From Planctomycetota bacterium (GTDB lineage: Bacteria; Planctomycetota; UBA1135; UBA2386): 62,246 nt of DNA. The position numbers and the translations under genes are program-made. Shown here piece by piece: positions 33,306 through 41,621 of the stretch. The stretch spans positions 1-62,246 of the forward strand of contig JAEUHS010000019.1 in NCBI GenBank assembly GCA_016794035.1, in the 5' to 3' direction. Numbering within the stretch: the stretch's first letter is position 1; each line of letters begins with the position of its first letter. Below the pieces are notes generated by a model. That model was not told where the DNA came from and did no database searches. It saw only the letters and a program-made list of their open reading frames with translations.

Positions 33306-33659
33306 ATGAGGTTCGCCGGCATCCTGCGCCTGGGCGTCCTCGCATGCTGTTGCCTTCTGCCCAGCTGCTCGGGCAACGTGCTGGCGGTCGGACGGGACTC
33401 ACTGGTGACGGAGGGGGTCACCTATCGGATCGCAGATGTCCAGATGACGATCGTTCGCATCGTCGTCGCCATGGAAGCCGACGCACAGGGACGCGAGCGC
33501 GAGAGTCTTCGCATGCAGGTTCGTGTGGAGAACGAGGACATCTGGCTGCGAGAGGGGCGACCGACGGAGGCGGGTGGACTGGTCCTCACCGCATCCAGTG
33601 CCGGCTACCGGTGGGGGGCAACTCCGGCAACGGCAACGCTGCGGATCACCGGCAGGTGA
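33306..33659 (+). CDS. Small lipoprotein of unknown function
   Basis: 117 residues with a Cys-rich lipoprotein signal (LACCCLLPSC, Cys19) and a ~95-residue beta-rich body (VTYRIADVQMTIVRIVVAMEAD). A GGAGG lies upstream of ATG 33306. The in-frame ATG at 33258, which overlaps the preceding stop (ATGA), would place 16 polar residues before the signal, so translation may be coupled to the small gene before it. It is the last gene before the right 29-bp repeat. Confidence 0.6.
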   Translation: MRFAGILRLGVLACCCLLPSCSGNVLAVGRDSLVTEGVTYRIADVQMTIVRIVVAMEADAQGRERESLRMQVRVENEDIWLREGRPTEAGGLVLTASSAGYRWGATPATATLRITGR

Positions 33660-34037
33660 TGGCGGGCGCAGGCTGTCGGCGGCGCCGGCGTGCTGGTCGA
33701 CCCGTGGCGAACGGTGCGGAGGCGTTCCGTGGTCGGGGCCGCGGCCGAACGCGTGCGAGTCGTCGGGCGCCGGCCGCGAACCGGAACGTCCCCAACGGTC
33801 CGGCTCACCGGCGGAGACGAATGCGACACGACCGGAGCAGTGAAGGAAGGTCGGCGGCACAGACCGGATGCTGAGCGCACAGCGGCGCGGCAGAGCAGAT
33901 GCCCGCCACGACCGCACGTTGCCAAGGTGGTCACAGCGCCGCTGCCGCGGGCGACAGGGAATCCGTGTCGTGCCCGAGGCCGCGGCGACGGATGTCGGGG
34001 AGACCTCCGTTCCCCTCGACCGCCTCCCCGCGCCGCC
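33660..34037. other. Intergenic stretch holding the right 29-bp repeat
   Basis: 378 bases. The only clear structure is the repeat at 33677-33705. An open frame runs through in phase with the next gene but has Arg/Pro-rich, non-protein-like composition and is not taken as coding. Confidence 0.45.
33677..33705. repeat. 29-bp exact direct repeat, right copy
   Basis: Identical to 28998-29026, here non-coding. Together the copies enclose 4.65 kb with four genes. Confidence 0.75.
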
Positions 34038-36626
34038 ATGTCCACGCCCTCGTCTCTGCTTCGCTCCCTGAGCCTCGTCGTCCTGACGAGCCTGCCCGCC
34101 CTGGCCCAGTCCGTCACCGCCACGGTGACCGCGGCGACGCAGCTGATCGTCACGGCGGGAACCAACACCAACACGCGCGCGGCGGGCACCAACCTCGGCG
34201 GCGGCCTCAACCTGGGCACGAGCTACCAGTCGGGCCCGATCTTCGTCACGGTGAACTCCGTGTTCGGGCTCAGCACGACGAGCACATCGATCACGCACAC
34301 GATCCAGGAGTCCATGACCGGGGTCAACGCGACGCGGTCGGCGGGGCCGCACGCGACGCTGCTGACGTTGACGGCGTCGCAGCCGGTCAGCGGCACGCTG
34401 CTCGTCCAGTACTCACCGGGCACGATCAGCGGTGGCAGTTCGACCGCGGCGATCGACGTCGGCAACGACGGCTCGGTCGAGTGGACCCGCGCACCGGGCA
34501 CCAGCGGGCAGACCTGGCAGATCCCGGTCACGGTGTCCGGCAGCCTGGCGATCCGCGTGATGACGTCGATGGTGGCGACCATTCACTCGCTGAGCGTGCA
34601 GTTCGCGAACTGGACGCCGCTGCCGCAGCTGCCGCTGCAGAACCCGGGCTTCGACAACGGGCTCACCGGCTGGGCCGAGTCGGGCTACGTGTTCGGCGGA
34701 CCGGGCAACGGGCCGCGCACCGGTGCCGGCGCGTGCTTGCTCTGGGATCTGGCCGGGACCCGACCCAGCGTCGCCCAGGCGTTCGCCGCCATCGCCGGCG
34801 CCACCTACGCGCTGCAGTGCTACGGCAAGCGGGACGGTTCGCCGGGGGGCGACCTGGCCCAGGCGCGCATCGAGTTCCTCGACCTGTTCGGCGCCGTGAC
34901 CGGCTCGGCTGCGACCACGGTGGTCGATGCCACCGTGCCGGACCTCACCTGGATCGCCGGTGAGACGCTGATGGCGACCGCACCTCCGGGCACGATCGCG
35001 GGGCGCGTGACGCTGTCGGGCTTCTTCGGCACGTCCGCCAGGTGCTACTTCGACGACGTCTCGTTGCAGCGCGTCGACGGCTGCGGCGCGTTCGCGCTGC
35101 CGGTCGGCGGGTCGTCGGTCTTCGGTTCGTTCTTCGCCTACTGCTTCACCCTCGACGTGACCACGCCCCACGGCGTCGCCATCTGTGGCGTCGATCTGTC
35201 CCCCATCGGCCCCGTCGGCCTGCCGCAGTCCGCCACGGTCTACCTGCACCGCAGTCTCACCGAGTACTCGCAGCTCACGCCATCGCTCGCGAGCCCCGGC
35301 AACTGGTGTGCGATCGCGAAGCTGCAGGGCGTCTCGAACGGGCCCGGCGTGGTGGCGTCGTTCGGCGTCACGAACGCGACGGACTCGATCCGACTGCCCC
35401 CCGGTCAGTATCTGCTCGGGATCGTCGGCGCTCAGGACGGCATCCAGACCGCGCTCCTGAAGACCACCAGCAGCCTGACGGTCACGGATGCCGGCAGCAA
35501 CGTGACGCTGCGAGACGGGAGGGTCGCCGGCAGCCTGGGCTACCCGATGCCGGCGGGTGACTTCGTCGGCAAGCTGCACTTCGAGATCCTGACGGCGCCG
35601 ACGCTGCCCAGCACGTGCGCGGCCGAAGGCGTCGAGGTCGGCACGGGATGCGGCGGCGAACCGAACTCGGTGTTCGAGGCGTTCGGCCAGGGCAACGCAT
35701 GGGACCTCGGCTCGAACGACGTGGTCGTCGCCGGCAACGGCACCGGCGCCTCGCTGAGCACGGCCCCCGGCACGCCGCTGGTTCCCTACGCCAACTCGCT
35801 GGTCCTCAGCGGGGACGTCTCCGCGCCGTTCGCGCTCGGCTTCGACCTGGGCGCCTTCGGGCTGCCGAACGTGTCGGACCTGCGCGTCGGCCGGCACGGC
35901 TCGATCTTCTTCGGCGGCATCGGCAACACGACCGGTGTCGACACCAACGTCGGCATCGCGCCGGGCCTGATGAGCAACGACAGCGTCGCTCGCCTCGCGG
36001 CCTTCTGGAGCAGCTTCGCGCTCTACTCCACTGTCTTCGTGGACGTCACCCCGGGCGTGCAGGCAGTCGTCACGTATCCGAACATCGAGGACACCTACTT
36101 CGCCAACTACCGCACCTTCCAGGTCGTGATCACGCCGACCACGATGCGCGTCCGCTACCCGAGCGGCTCCTTCGACTACGGCCTGGTCGGCTTCCACAAC
36201 GGCGTCGCGCTGCCAGCACCGCCGACCGTCGGCCGCGTGGACCTGACCGCCGGCCCGTCGCCGTTCACGAGCCCGAACGCGCGCGCCGACCTCCACCTCT
36301 CGGCCCAGAACCGACCGGTGATCGGCACGAACTTCGACGTCACGCTCGACCACAACCCGCAGGTCGCTGCGGTGTACATCGACATCGCCCCGATCGGCCC
36401 CGGCGTGCTGCTGCCGACGCCGCTGTTCGAGCCGGCCTGCAACCTCTACGTCAGCATCTACGCCTCGAGCGTCAGCGCGACGGCAGCGCCGACGAGCACG
36501 ACCACGATCCCGATGCCGATGGACACGACGCTGCTCGGACTCCAGTTCGGCATGCAGGGTGTCGGGCTGTTCGGCAACTCGCTGTTCGTCAGCAACGGCC
36601 TGCACGGGATGATCGGCGCCTGGTGA
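34038..36626 (+). CDS. Large secreted beta-rich protein
   Basis: 862 residues with a signal peptide (to about residue 21, ALAQ). The N-terminal ~200 residues are Thr/Ser-rich beta sequence. A carbohydrate-binding-like jelly-roll segment follows (LQNPGFDNGLTGWAESGY, ending YFDDVSLQRVDG at about 210-350). The C-terminal half has a CGGEPNSVFEAFGQGNAWDLGSND segment and a nidogen-like region (LRVGRHGSIFFGGIGNTTGVDTN, FFxVxTYPNIED..TFQVVI). Such modules occur in extracellular proteins of Planctomycetota; function is unknown. The start is ATG. No ribosome-binding site or promoter stands out. Confidence 0.72.
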   Translation: MSTPSSLLRSLSLVVLTSLPALAQSVTATVTAATQLIVTAGTNTNTRAAGTNLGGGLNLGTSYQSGPIFVTVNSVFGLSTTSTSITHTIQESMTGVNATRSAGPHATLLTLTASQPVSGTLLVQYSPGTISGGSSTAAIDVGNDGSVEWTRAPGTSGQTWQIPVTVSGSLAIRVMTSMVATIHSLSVQFANWTPLPQLPLQNPGFDNGLTGWAESGYVFGGPGNGPRTGAGACLLWDLAGTRPSVAQAFAAIAGATYALQCYGKRDGSPGGDLAQARIEFLDLFGAVTGSAATTVVDATVPDLTWIAGETLMATAPPGTIAGRVTLSGFFGTSARCYFDDVSLQRVDGCGAFALPVGGSSVFGSFFAYCFTLDVTTPHGVAICGVDLSPIGPVGLPQSATVYLHRSLTEYSQLTPSLASPGNWCAIAKLQGVSNGPGVVASFGVTNATDSIRLPPGQYLLGIVGAQDGIQTALLKTTSSLTVTDAGSNVTLRDGRVAGSLGYPMPAGDFVGKLHFEILTAPTLPSTCAAEGVEVGTGCGGEPNSVFEAFGQGNAWDLGSNDVVVAGNGTGASLSTAPGTPLVPYANSLVLSGDVSAPFALGFDLGAFGLPNVSDLRVGRHGSIFFGGIGNTTGVDTNVGIAPGLMSNDSVARLAAFWSSFALYSTVFVDVTPGVQAVVTYPNIEDTYFANYRTFQVVITPTTMRVRYPSGSFDYGLVGFHNGVALPAPPTVGRVDLTAGPSPFTSPNARADLHLSAQNRPVIGTNFDVTLDHNPQVAAVYIDIAPIGPGVLLPTPLFEPACNLYVSIYASSVSATAAPTSTTTIPMPMDTTLLGLQFGMQGVGLFGNSLFVSNGLHGMIGAW

Positions 36627-36697
36627 ACACGGCGCCGCGGCCGCGACACGTCTTCCCGGAAACCACCGGCCCGCGCCCCAGCGCGCGGATCGCCGCC

Positions 36698-36703
36698 TAC
36701 GAT
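36698..36703 (+). promoter_or_regulatory. -10-like hexamer TACGAT before kinase gene
   Basis: TACGAT ends 14 nt before ATG 36718; leader of about seven bases at most. Confidence 0.4.
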
Positions 36704-36717
36704 GCGGCGGCGCTGCC

Positions 36718-39700
36718 ATGCTCGACGACGCCCAGAAGCACCGGCTGCTGCACCTGTTCGCCGACGGCGTCGAGCTGCCGCCGGCGGACCGGGCCGCGTT
36801 CGTCGCGCGCGCGTGCGGCGACGATGTGGCGCTGCGGCACGAACTCGGCGAGCTGCTCGCGGTCGAAGCCGACGCGCTCGCGGACTTCCTCGCCGCACCC
36901 GCCGTGGCCGCGGCCCCGGACACCGACACTCCGCCTCCGCCGGTCGTGCCGGAGATCGACGGCTACGCCGACTTCGAGCGGCTCGCCGAAGGCGGCATGG
37001 GCACCGTCTACAAGGCCTGGCAGCTGCGCCCGGTGCGGCGCGCGGTCGCGGTCAAGCTGATCCGGCCCGGCATGGACACCGCGCAGGTGCTGGCGCGCTT
37101 CGAGGTGGAGCGGCAGGCCCTCGCGCTGATGAGCCACCCGTACATCGCCGCCGTGCACGACGCCGGCACGGACGCGCTCGGGCGGCCGTTCCTCTGCATG
37201 GAGCTGGTCGACGGTGTGCCGATCACCGACTACTGCGCGCGCGAACGGCTGTCGCTCGAAGCGCGGCTGCGGCTGTTCGTCAAGGTCTGCCGCGCCGTCG
37301 ACCACGCGCACCGCCGCGGCGTGCTGCACCGCGACCTGAAGCCGTCGAACGTGCTGGTCGGCAAACACGGCGACGAGGCCGTGCCGAAGGTCATCGACTT
37401 CGGCATCGCCAAGGCGCTCGCGGATCCGCTCGGCGAGCAGTCGATCCACACGCTCGCCGGCACGTTCCTCGGCACGCCCGAGTACATGGCGCCCGAGCAG
37501 ATCGACGGCGGCGCCAACCAGGTCGACACGCGCTCGGACGTCTACTCACTGGGGGTCGTGCTCTACGAGCTGCTGACGTCGGCGCGGCCGATCGAGGCCC
37601 GCGGGCAGCCGCCGGCCGGCGTCGTGCAATGGAGCCGGCTCGTGCACGAGACCGTGCCGCCGAGACCGAGCACGCGGCTGCGCAGCCAGCCGACCACGGC
37701 GAACGGTCCGGCCGGCGGCGGCGGTGGCGCGCGGTGGCTGCGGCGGCTCACGGGCGACCTCGACTGGGTGGTGATGAAGGCGCTGGCGAAGGAACCGGAC
37801 CGCCGCTACGGCTCGGCGCGTGAGTTCGCCGAGGACCTCGAGAACTTCCTCGCGCACCGGCCCGTCGTCGCCGGCCCGCCGAGCGGGGTCTACCGGCTGC
37901 GCAGGTTCGTGCGGCGCTACCGTGTGCAGGTGACCGCCGCTCTGCTCGTGCTGCTGTCGCTGGTGCTCGGGTTGTCGGGCACGCTGTGGTTCCTGGTCGA
38001 TGCGCGGGCCAACGAGCGAGCCGCGATTGCCCGCGCGCGTGAGGCCGAGGGCGTGCGCATTGCCGCCGAGGCCGCGCTGCTCGCCAAGGACAACCCGAAC
38101 CTGGCGCTGCTGCTGGCGCTCGAGGCCAGCGAACGCACCGACGACTCGGCCGTGCGCCGCACGATCTACGACGCGCTGCCGCAGCACGCCCTGCAGCGCC
38201 GGCTGCGCGGCCACGACGAAGGCATCGAGCAGGGCACGGGAGTGCTGCTGCAATACCTGCGCGACGGCCACCTCGTCGACTCGGGCGCCTCGGACGCCGT
38301 GCTGTGGGATGCCGACCGCGGCACCCAGCTGCGGCGCTTCGCCGGCCCGCGCGACAGCATCGACGCCATGGCGATCGACCCGGACGAACGGCTCTTGCTG
38401 GCCGCCTCGCGCGACGGCACGGCGTGGCTCTGGGAGCTCGCGACCGGCACCTGCCTGCGCGTCGTCCCGGACCACACGGCGGCGCTGACCGCATGTGCGT
38501 TCGCGGCGGACGGACGCCACTTCGCGACGGCGTCGCTCGACGGCACCGCGCGCGTGTTCGCCACCGACGGGAACGGAGCGCCGCTGGTGCTGCGCCACGA
38601 ACACCCGCTCGGCGCCGTCGCGTTCGACCGAGGCGGGCAGCGGCTCGCGACGTTCGCGGCGGACGGTTGCACGCGGCTCTGGGATCTGCGCACCGGTCGG
38701 CTCGAGCGCGAGTGCCCGCCGGCCGAACGCCTCGCCGACGGGCTGACCGACGACGCGCTGCGCGGCAGCGAAGTGTTCTTCGCGTCGAGCATCGATCGCG
38801 TCGTCAGCCTGTGCGGCAGCAAGGTCCGGGTCCACGCGGGCGACGGTCGCCTCGTCGCCGAGCTCGACGGGAGGTTCGCGCGCCGGTTCGGCGACGACCG
38901 CCTGTTCGTCAGCCGGGACGTCGCCGGCACCGGCCGGCTCGGCGTGGTCGATCTGCGCACGGGCGCGATCGAACCCCACGACGAACTGCGCCTGTGGTCG
39001 GCGACGCCGACGCCCGACGGCCGCTTCGCGGTCGCCGTCGACTACAAGCTGGAGGTCTGCCTGCTCGACCTGGCGTCGATGCGGATCGTGCGCCACTACC
39101 TCGGACCGGCCGACAAGAACTGGCGGCCGCACATCGCCTTCCATCCCGACGGCACGCGCTTCGCCGTGCTCGGCCCGGACGTGCGCATCTGGACCTTCGA
39201 GCCGGATTACGCGCCGTTCGATCTGCCGGGCACGGCACCGGTGCTCGCCGAACGCAGCAACGTCGCCTGGGGCCCGGCACCGGTCGCCGTGATCCGGCCG
39301 GACGGCTTCGCCCGCGCCGACGGGCGGTGGCAGGTGTGGGACGTGGCGTCGCGGCGGTGTCTCGGCGAGATCCGGCGGCCCGAGCTGGCGTTCGTCGCGC
39401 CGTCGCCGTGCGGCACCAGGCTGATCGGTGGCATCCCGGAGCACGGCTCGCGCGGCTGGACCATGGTCGTGTTCGCGCTCGACGGCCGCGTGCAGCGCGA
39501 GATCGAGCTGCCGGCGAGCCCGCGCATCGAGCCGGCGGTGCCCAACGAGGTGCACTGGGCGGTCGACGCCGCCGGCCGCTTCCTGATCACGACCCTGAAC
39601 CCCGAGGGTCGACCGCCGGCCCCGCGCGACGGCGTGTGGCTGCAGTGCCACGACCTCACGACCGGCGAACGGCTGGCGCAGATCCCGCATCCCGGCGGTG

Positions 39701-40632
39701 TGCCGACATGGGTCGGCGGCCCGGACGCGGCGTCGGTGGTCATGGCCGGCTGGCACCTGCGCTTCCTGCAGGTCGTCGACTGGCGCACCGGCGCGGTCCG
39801 CGCCCGCGTCGCGCGGCCGCCGGACGGCATGCACCTCAACGCCGCGCTGAGCCCCGATGGCCGCTACCTGCTCGGCGCGCTCGGCGAACCGCTGGCGTTC
39901 GTCTGGGACCTCGAACGGAACGCCGCCGATGCGAACGCGGCGCCGATCGCGAGCTACATCGGCATGACACCGGCCGGCGGCTACGCGTGCGGATTCCTGG
40001 CCGGCGGCAGGCTGTGTCAGGTCGTCTGCGACGACGAGGTGCACGTGTTCGAGACCGCGACCGGCGAGCTGTTCGCCGTGCTCCGGCCGCAGGACAGCTG
40101 CACCGGGCTCGCCGAGAGCCCGGACGGGTCCGAACTGCTGACGCTGACGACCGCCGGCCGCGTGCAGCGCTTCCCGCTCGATCCGCTGTCGGTCGCAGAG
40201 AGGCGCGCGGTGGGCCGACTCGAGGGCAAGCGGCTCGCGCAGTACCGGATCGGCACACCCGAGCAGCTCCTCGCCGCCGAGCGCGCCTGGCTCACCGCCA
40301 ATGCGACGCCGGGCAACCACGCCCAGCTCGGGCGGCTGGCACTGGCGGCAGGCGACCTCGACGAGGCGATCGCCTGCACCCAGCGCGGCGCCGACCTCGC
40401 CGTGCTCGGGCCGTACTACACGTATCTGTACCTGGACCTGGTCGGACTCTACTGCCGGCGGCTCGGCGACCCGCGAGCGACCGCCGCGCAGCGAACGGCC
40501 GATCGCACCGCGGCGATCGCGGCGCTCGAGCAGGCGTTCGCGTGCGGCGCCGACCGGGAACGCGTGCTCGCCGTGCCCGGCATCGACCGGTTGCGCGATC
40601 ACCCGCGCCATGCGGCCCTGCTCGGCAGGTAG
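36718..40632 (+). CDS. Transmembrane Ser/Thr protein kinase with C-terminal WD40-like propeller
   Basis: 1304 residues. The first ~80 residues are a helical region typical of planctomycete kinases. The Hanks-type kinase covers ~84-375: glycine loop EGGMGTVYKA (91-100), VAIK-type Lys113, HRDLKPSN (204-211), DFG (227-229), TPEYMAPE (253-260) and DVYSLGVVLYELL. One membrane helix lies near 402-426. The extracytoplasmic part starts with an alpha stretch (RAREAEGVRIAAEAALLAKDNPNLALLLALEASERTDDS) and continues as WD40-like repeats (DGTAWLWELATGTCLR, DGTARVFATDG, DGCTRLWDLRTGRLE) with a helical tail. The propeller probably senses a periplasmic ligand or partner. It precedes the ECF sigma gene by 56 bases, a pairing seen in Planctomycetota. 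Confidence 0.88.
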   Translation: MLDDAQKHRLLHLFADGVELPPADRAAFVARACGDDVALRHELGELLAVEADALADFLAAPAVAAAPDTDTPPPPVVPEIDGYADFERLAEGGMGTVYKAWQLRPVRRAVAVKLIRPGMDTAQVLARFEVERQALALMSHPYIAAVHDAGTDALGRPFLCMELVDGVPITDYCARERLSLEARLRLFVKVCRAVDHAHRRGVLHRDLKPSNVLVGKHGDEAVPKVIDFGIAKALADPLGEQSIHTLAGTFLGTPEYMAPEQIDGGANQVDTRSDVYSLGVVLYELLTSARPIEARGQPPAGVVQWSRLVHETVPPRPSTRLRSQPTTANGPAGGGGGARWLRRLTGDLDWVVMKALAKEPDRRYGSAREFAEDLENFLAHRPVVAGPPSGVYRLRRFVRRYRVQVTAALLVLLSLVLGLSGTLWFLVDARANERAAIARAREAEGVRIAAEAALLAKDNPNLALLLALEASERTDDSAVRRTIYDALPQHALQRRLRGHDEGIEQGTGVLLQYLRDGHLVDSGASDAVLWDADRGTQLRRFAGPRDSIDAMAIDPDERLLLAASRDGTAWLWELATGTCLRVVPDHTAALTACAFAADGRHFATASLDGTARVFATDGNGAPLVLRHEHPLGAVAFDRGGQRLATFAADGCTRLWDLRTGRLERECPPAERLADGLTDDALRGSEVFFASSIDRVVSLCGSKVRVHAGDGRLVAELDGRFARRFGDDRLFVSRDVAGTGRLGVVDLRTGAIEPHDELRLWSATPTPDGRFAVAVDYKLEVCLLDLASMRIVRHYLGPADKNWRPHIAFHPDGTRFAVLGPDVRIWTFEPDYAPFDLPGTAPVLAERSNVAWGPAPVAVIRPDGFARADGRWQVWDVASRRCLGEIRRPELAFVAPSPCGTRLIGGIPEHGSRGWTMVVFALDGRVQREIELPASPRIEPAVPNEVHWAVDAAGRFLITTLNPEGRPPAPRDGVWLQCHDLTTGERLAQIPHPGGVPTWVGGPDAASVVMAGWHLRFLQVVDWRTGAVRARVARPPDGMHLNAALSPDGRYLLGALGEPLAFVWDLERNAADANAAPIASYIGMTPAGGYACGFLAGGRLCQVVCDDEVHVFETATGELFAVLRPQDSCTGLAESPDGSELLTLTTAGRVQRFPLDPLSVAERRAVGRLEGKRLAQYRIGTPEQLLAAERAWLTANATPGNHAQLGRLALAAGDLDEAIACTQRGADLAVLGPYYTYLYLDLVGLYCRRLGDPRATAAQRTADRTAAIAALEQAFACGADRERVLAVPGIDRLRDHPRHAALLGR

Positions 40633-40673
40633 CGACACGGGCCGCGGCCACGTGCCCCGCCGCCGCGGCGCGC

Positions 40674-40679
40674 TAGATT
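40674..40679 (+). promoter_or_regulatory. -10-like hexamer TAGATT before ECF sigma gene
   Basis: TAGATT ends 9 nt before ATG 40689, so the sigma gene can be transcribed on its own from a nearly leaderless start. Confidence 0.45.
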
Positions 40680-40688
40680 CTCCGCAGC

Positions 40689-41252
40689 ATGAGGAGCCAC
40701 GCGGTCACCGTCGCCCTGGCCCGCATCGAGCGCGGCGAACCCGGCGCCAGCGAGGCGCTCTGGGACCTCGTCTACCAGGACCTCAAGCAACTCGCCGCGG
40801 CGCGCCTCGCCCGGCTCGGCGCCGGCCAGACGATGCAGGCGACGGCCCTGGTGCACGAGGTCTGGATGCGGCTCGGCGGCGACGCCCCGCCGAGCTTCGA
40901 CGGCCGCGCGCACTTCTTCGGCGCCGCCGCGAACGCGATGCGCAACATCCTCGTCGACGAGGCGCGCAAGAAGGCGCGGCTGCGCCGCAACGCCGGCCGG
41001 AAGCCCGCGACGCTGCCGGCCGATGCGGCGATCGAAAGCGGTGGCGATGCCGTCGACCTGCTCGCGCTCGACGAGGCATTGACCGCATTCGCCGCGGAAT
41101 ACGAGCGGCCGGCGCGGGTCATCCTGCTGCGCTACTTCGCCGGCCTCTCGATCCCGCAGATCGCCGAACTGCTCTCAGTGACCGGCCGCACGGTCGATCG
41201 CGAGTACCTGTTCGCCCGCACGTGGCTGCGGCGCTTCCTGAGCCGTGACTAG
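40689..41252 (+). CDS. ECF RNA polymerase sigma factor (kinase-linked type)
   Basis: 187 residues with sigma region 2 (LWDLVYQDLKQLAAARLARLG..TMQATALVHEVWMRL, HFFGAAANAMRNILVDEARKKARLRR) and region 4 (LDEALTAFAAEYERPARVILLRYFAGLSIPQIAELLSVTGRTVDREYLFARTWLRRFL). The pattern matches the TIGR02999 group (ECF factors genetically linked to Ser/Thr kinases in Planctomycetota and Acidobacteriota). No anti-sigma gene is adjacent, so phosphorylation by the upstream kinase is the likely control. The start is ATG, with TAGATT 9 nt before. Confidence 0.9.
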   Translation: MRSHAVTVALARIERGEPGASEALWDLVYQDLKQLAAARLARLGAGQTMQATALVHEVWMRLGGDAPPSFDGRAHFFGAAANAMRNILVDEARKKARLRRNAGRKPATLPADAAIESGGDAVDLLALDEALTAFAAEYERPARVILLRYFAGLSIPQIAELLSVTGRTVDREYLFARTWLRRFLSRD

Positions 41253-41621
41253 CCAGCGTCGACGCCCAGACGCCGTTCGGCAACCGGTCTTCGTCGCCGG
41301 CGCAGGGTGAGTTGTCACCGAGTTCGATCGCACCAGGAACGGCCCGCCACCGCCGTTGCCGTGGCGCCTGTGCCTGCGTCGAAGTCGAGAGTGGTCACGA
41401 CCAGGCGCTGTTCCGCCGCTCGGCTGGAGAGATCGTCGGCGTCGTCACGGCCTTTGGCGGCTACCAGGACTCGTGCCTGCCCTGCAACCGGATCGGCGGT
41501 CGAGCAGGCTGCTGCAGTCGCAAGCCGCCACCCGAATCGACGCCCGGCCCGCGTCCTGGCGATTCGCGCGCCGCGATGGCAGACTGCGCCGGTGCACGAA
41601 CCACCGGAGGCGCCGTCGGCG
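41253..41621. other. Intergenic stretch before membrane protein pair
   Basis: 369 bases with no recognisable gene on either strand. Frames here are Arg/Pro-rich shadows. The promoter of the following pair should be here but was not identified. Confidence 0.45.

Noticed and set aside
33690..34037. N-terminal extension in frame with the secreted protein at 34038
   Set aside because: Arg/Pro-rich with no hydrophobic core; a normal signal peptide begins at ATG 34038.
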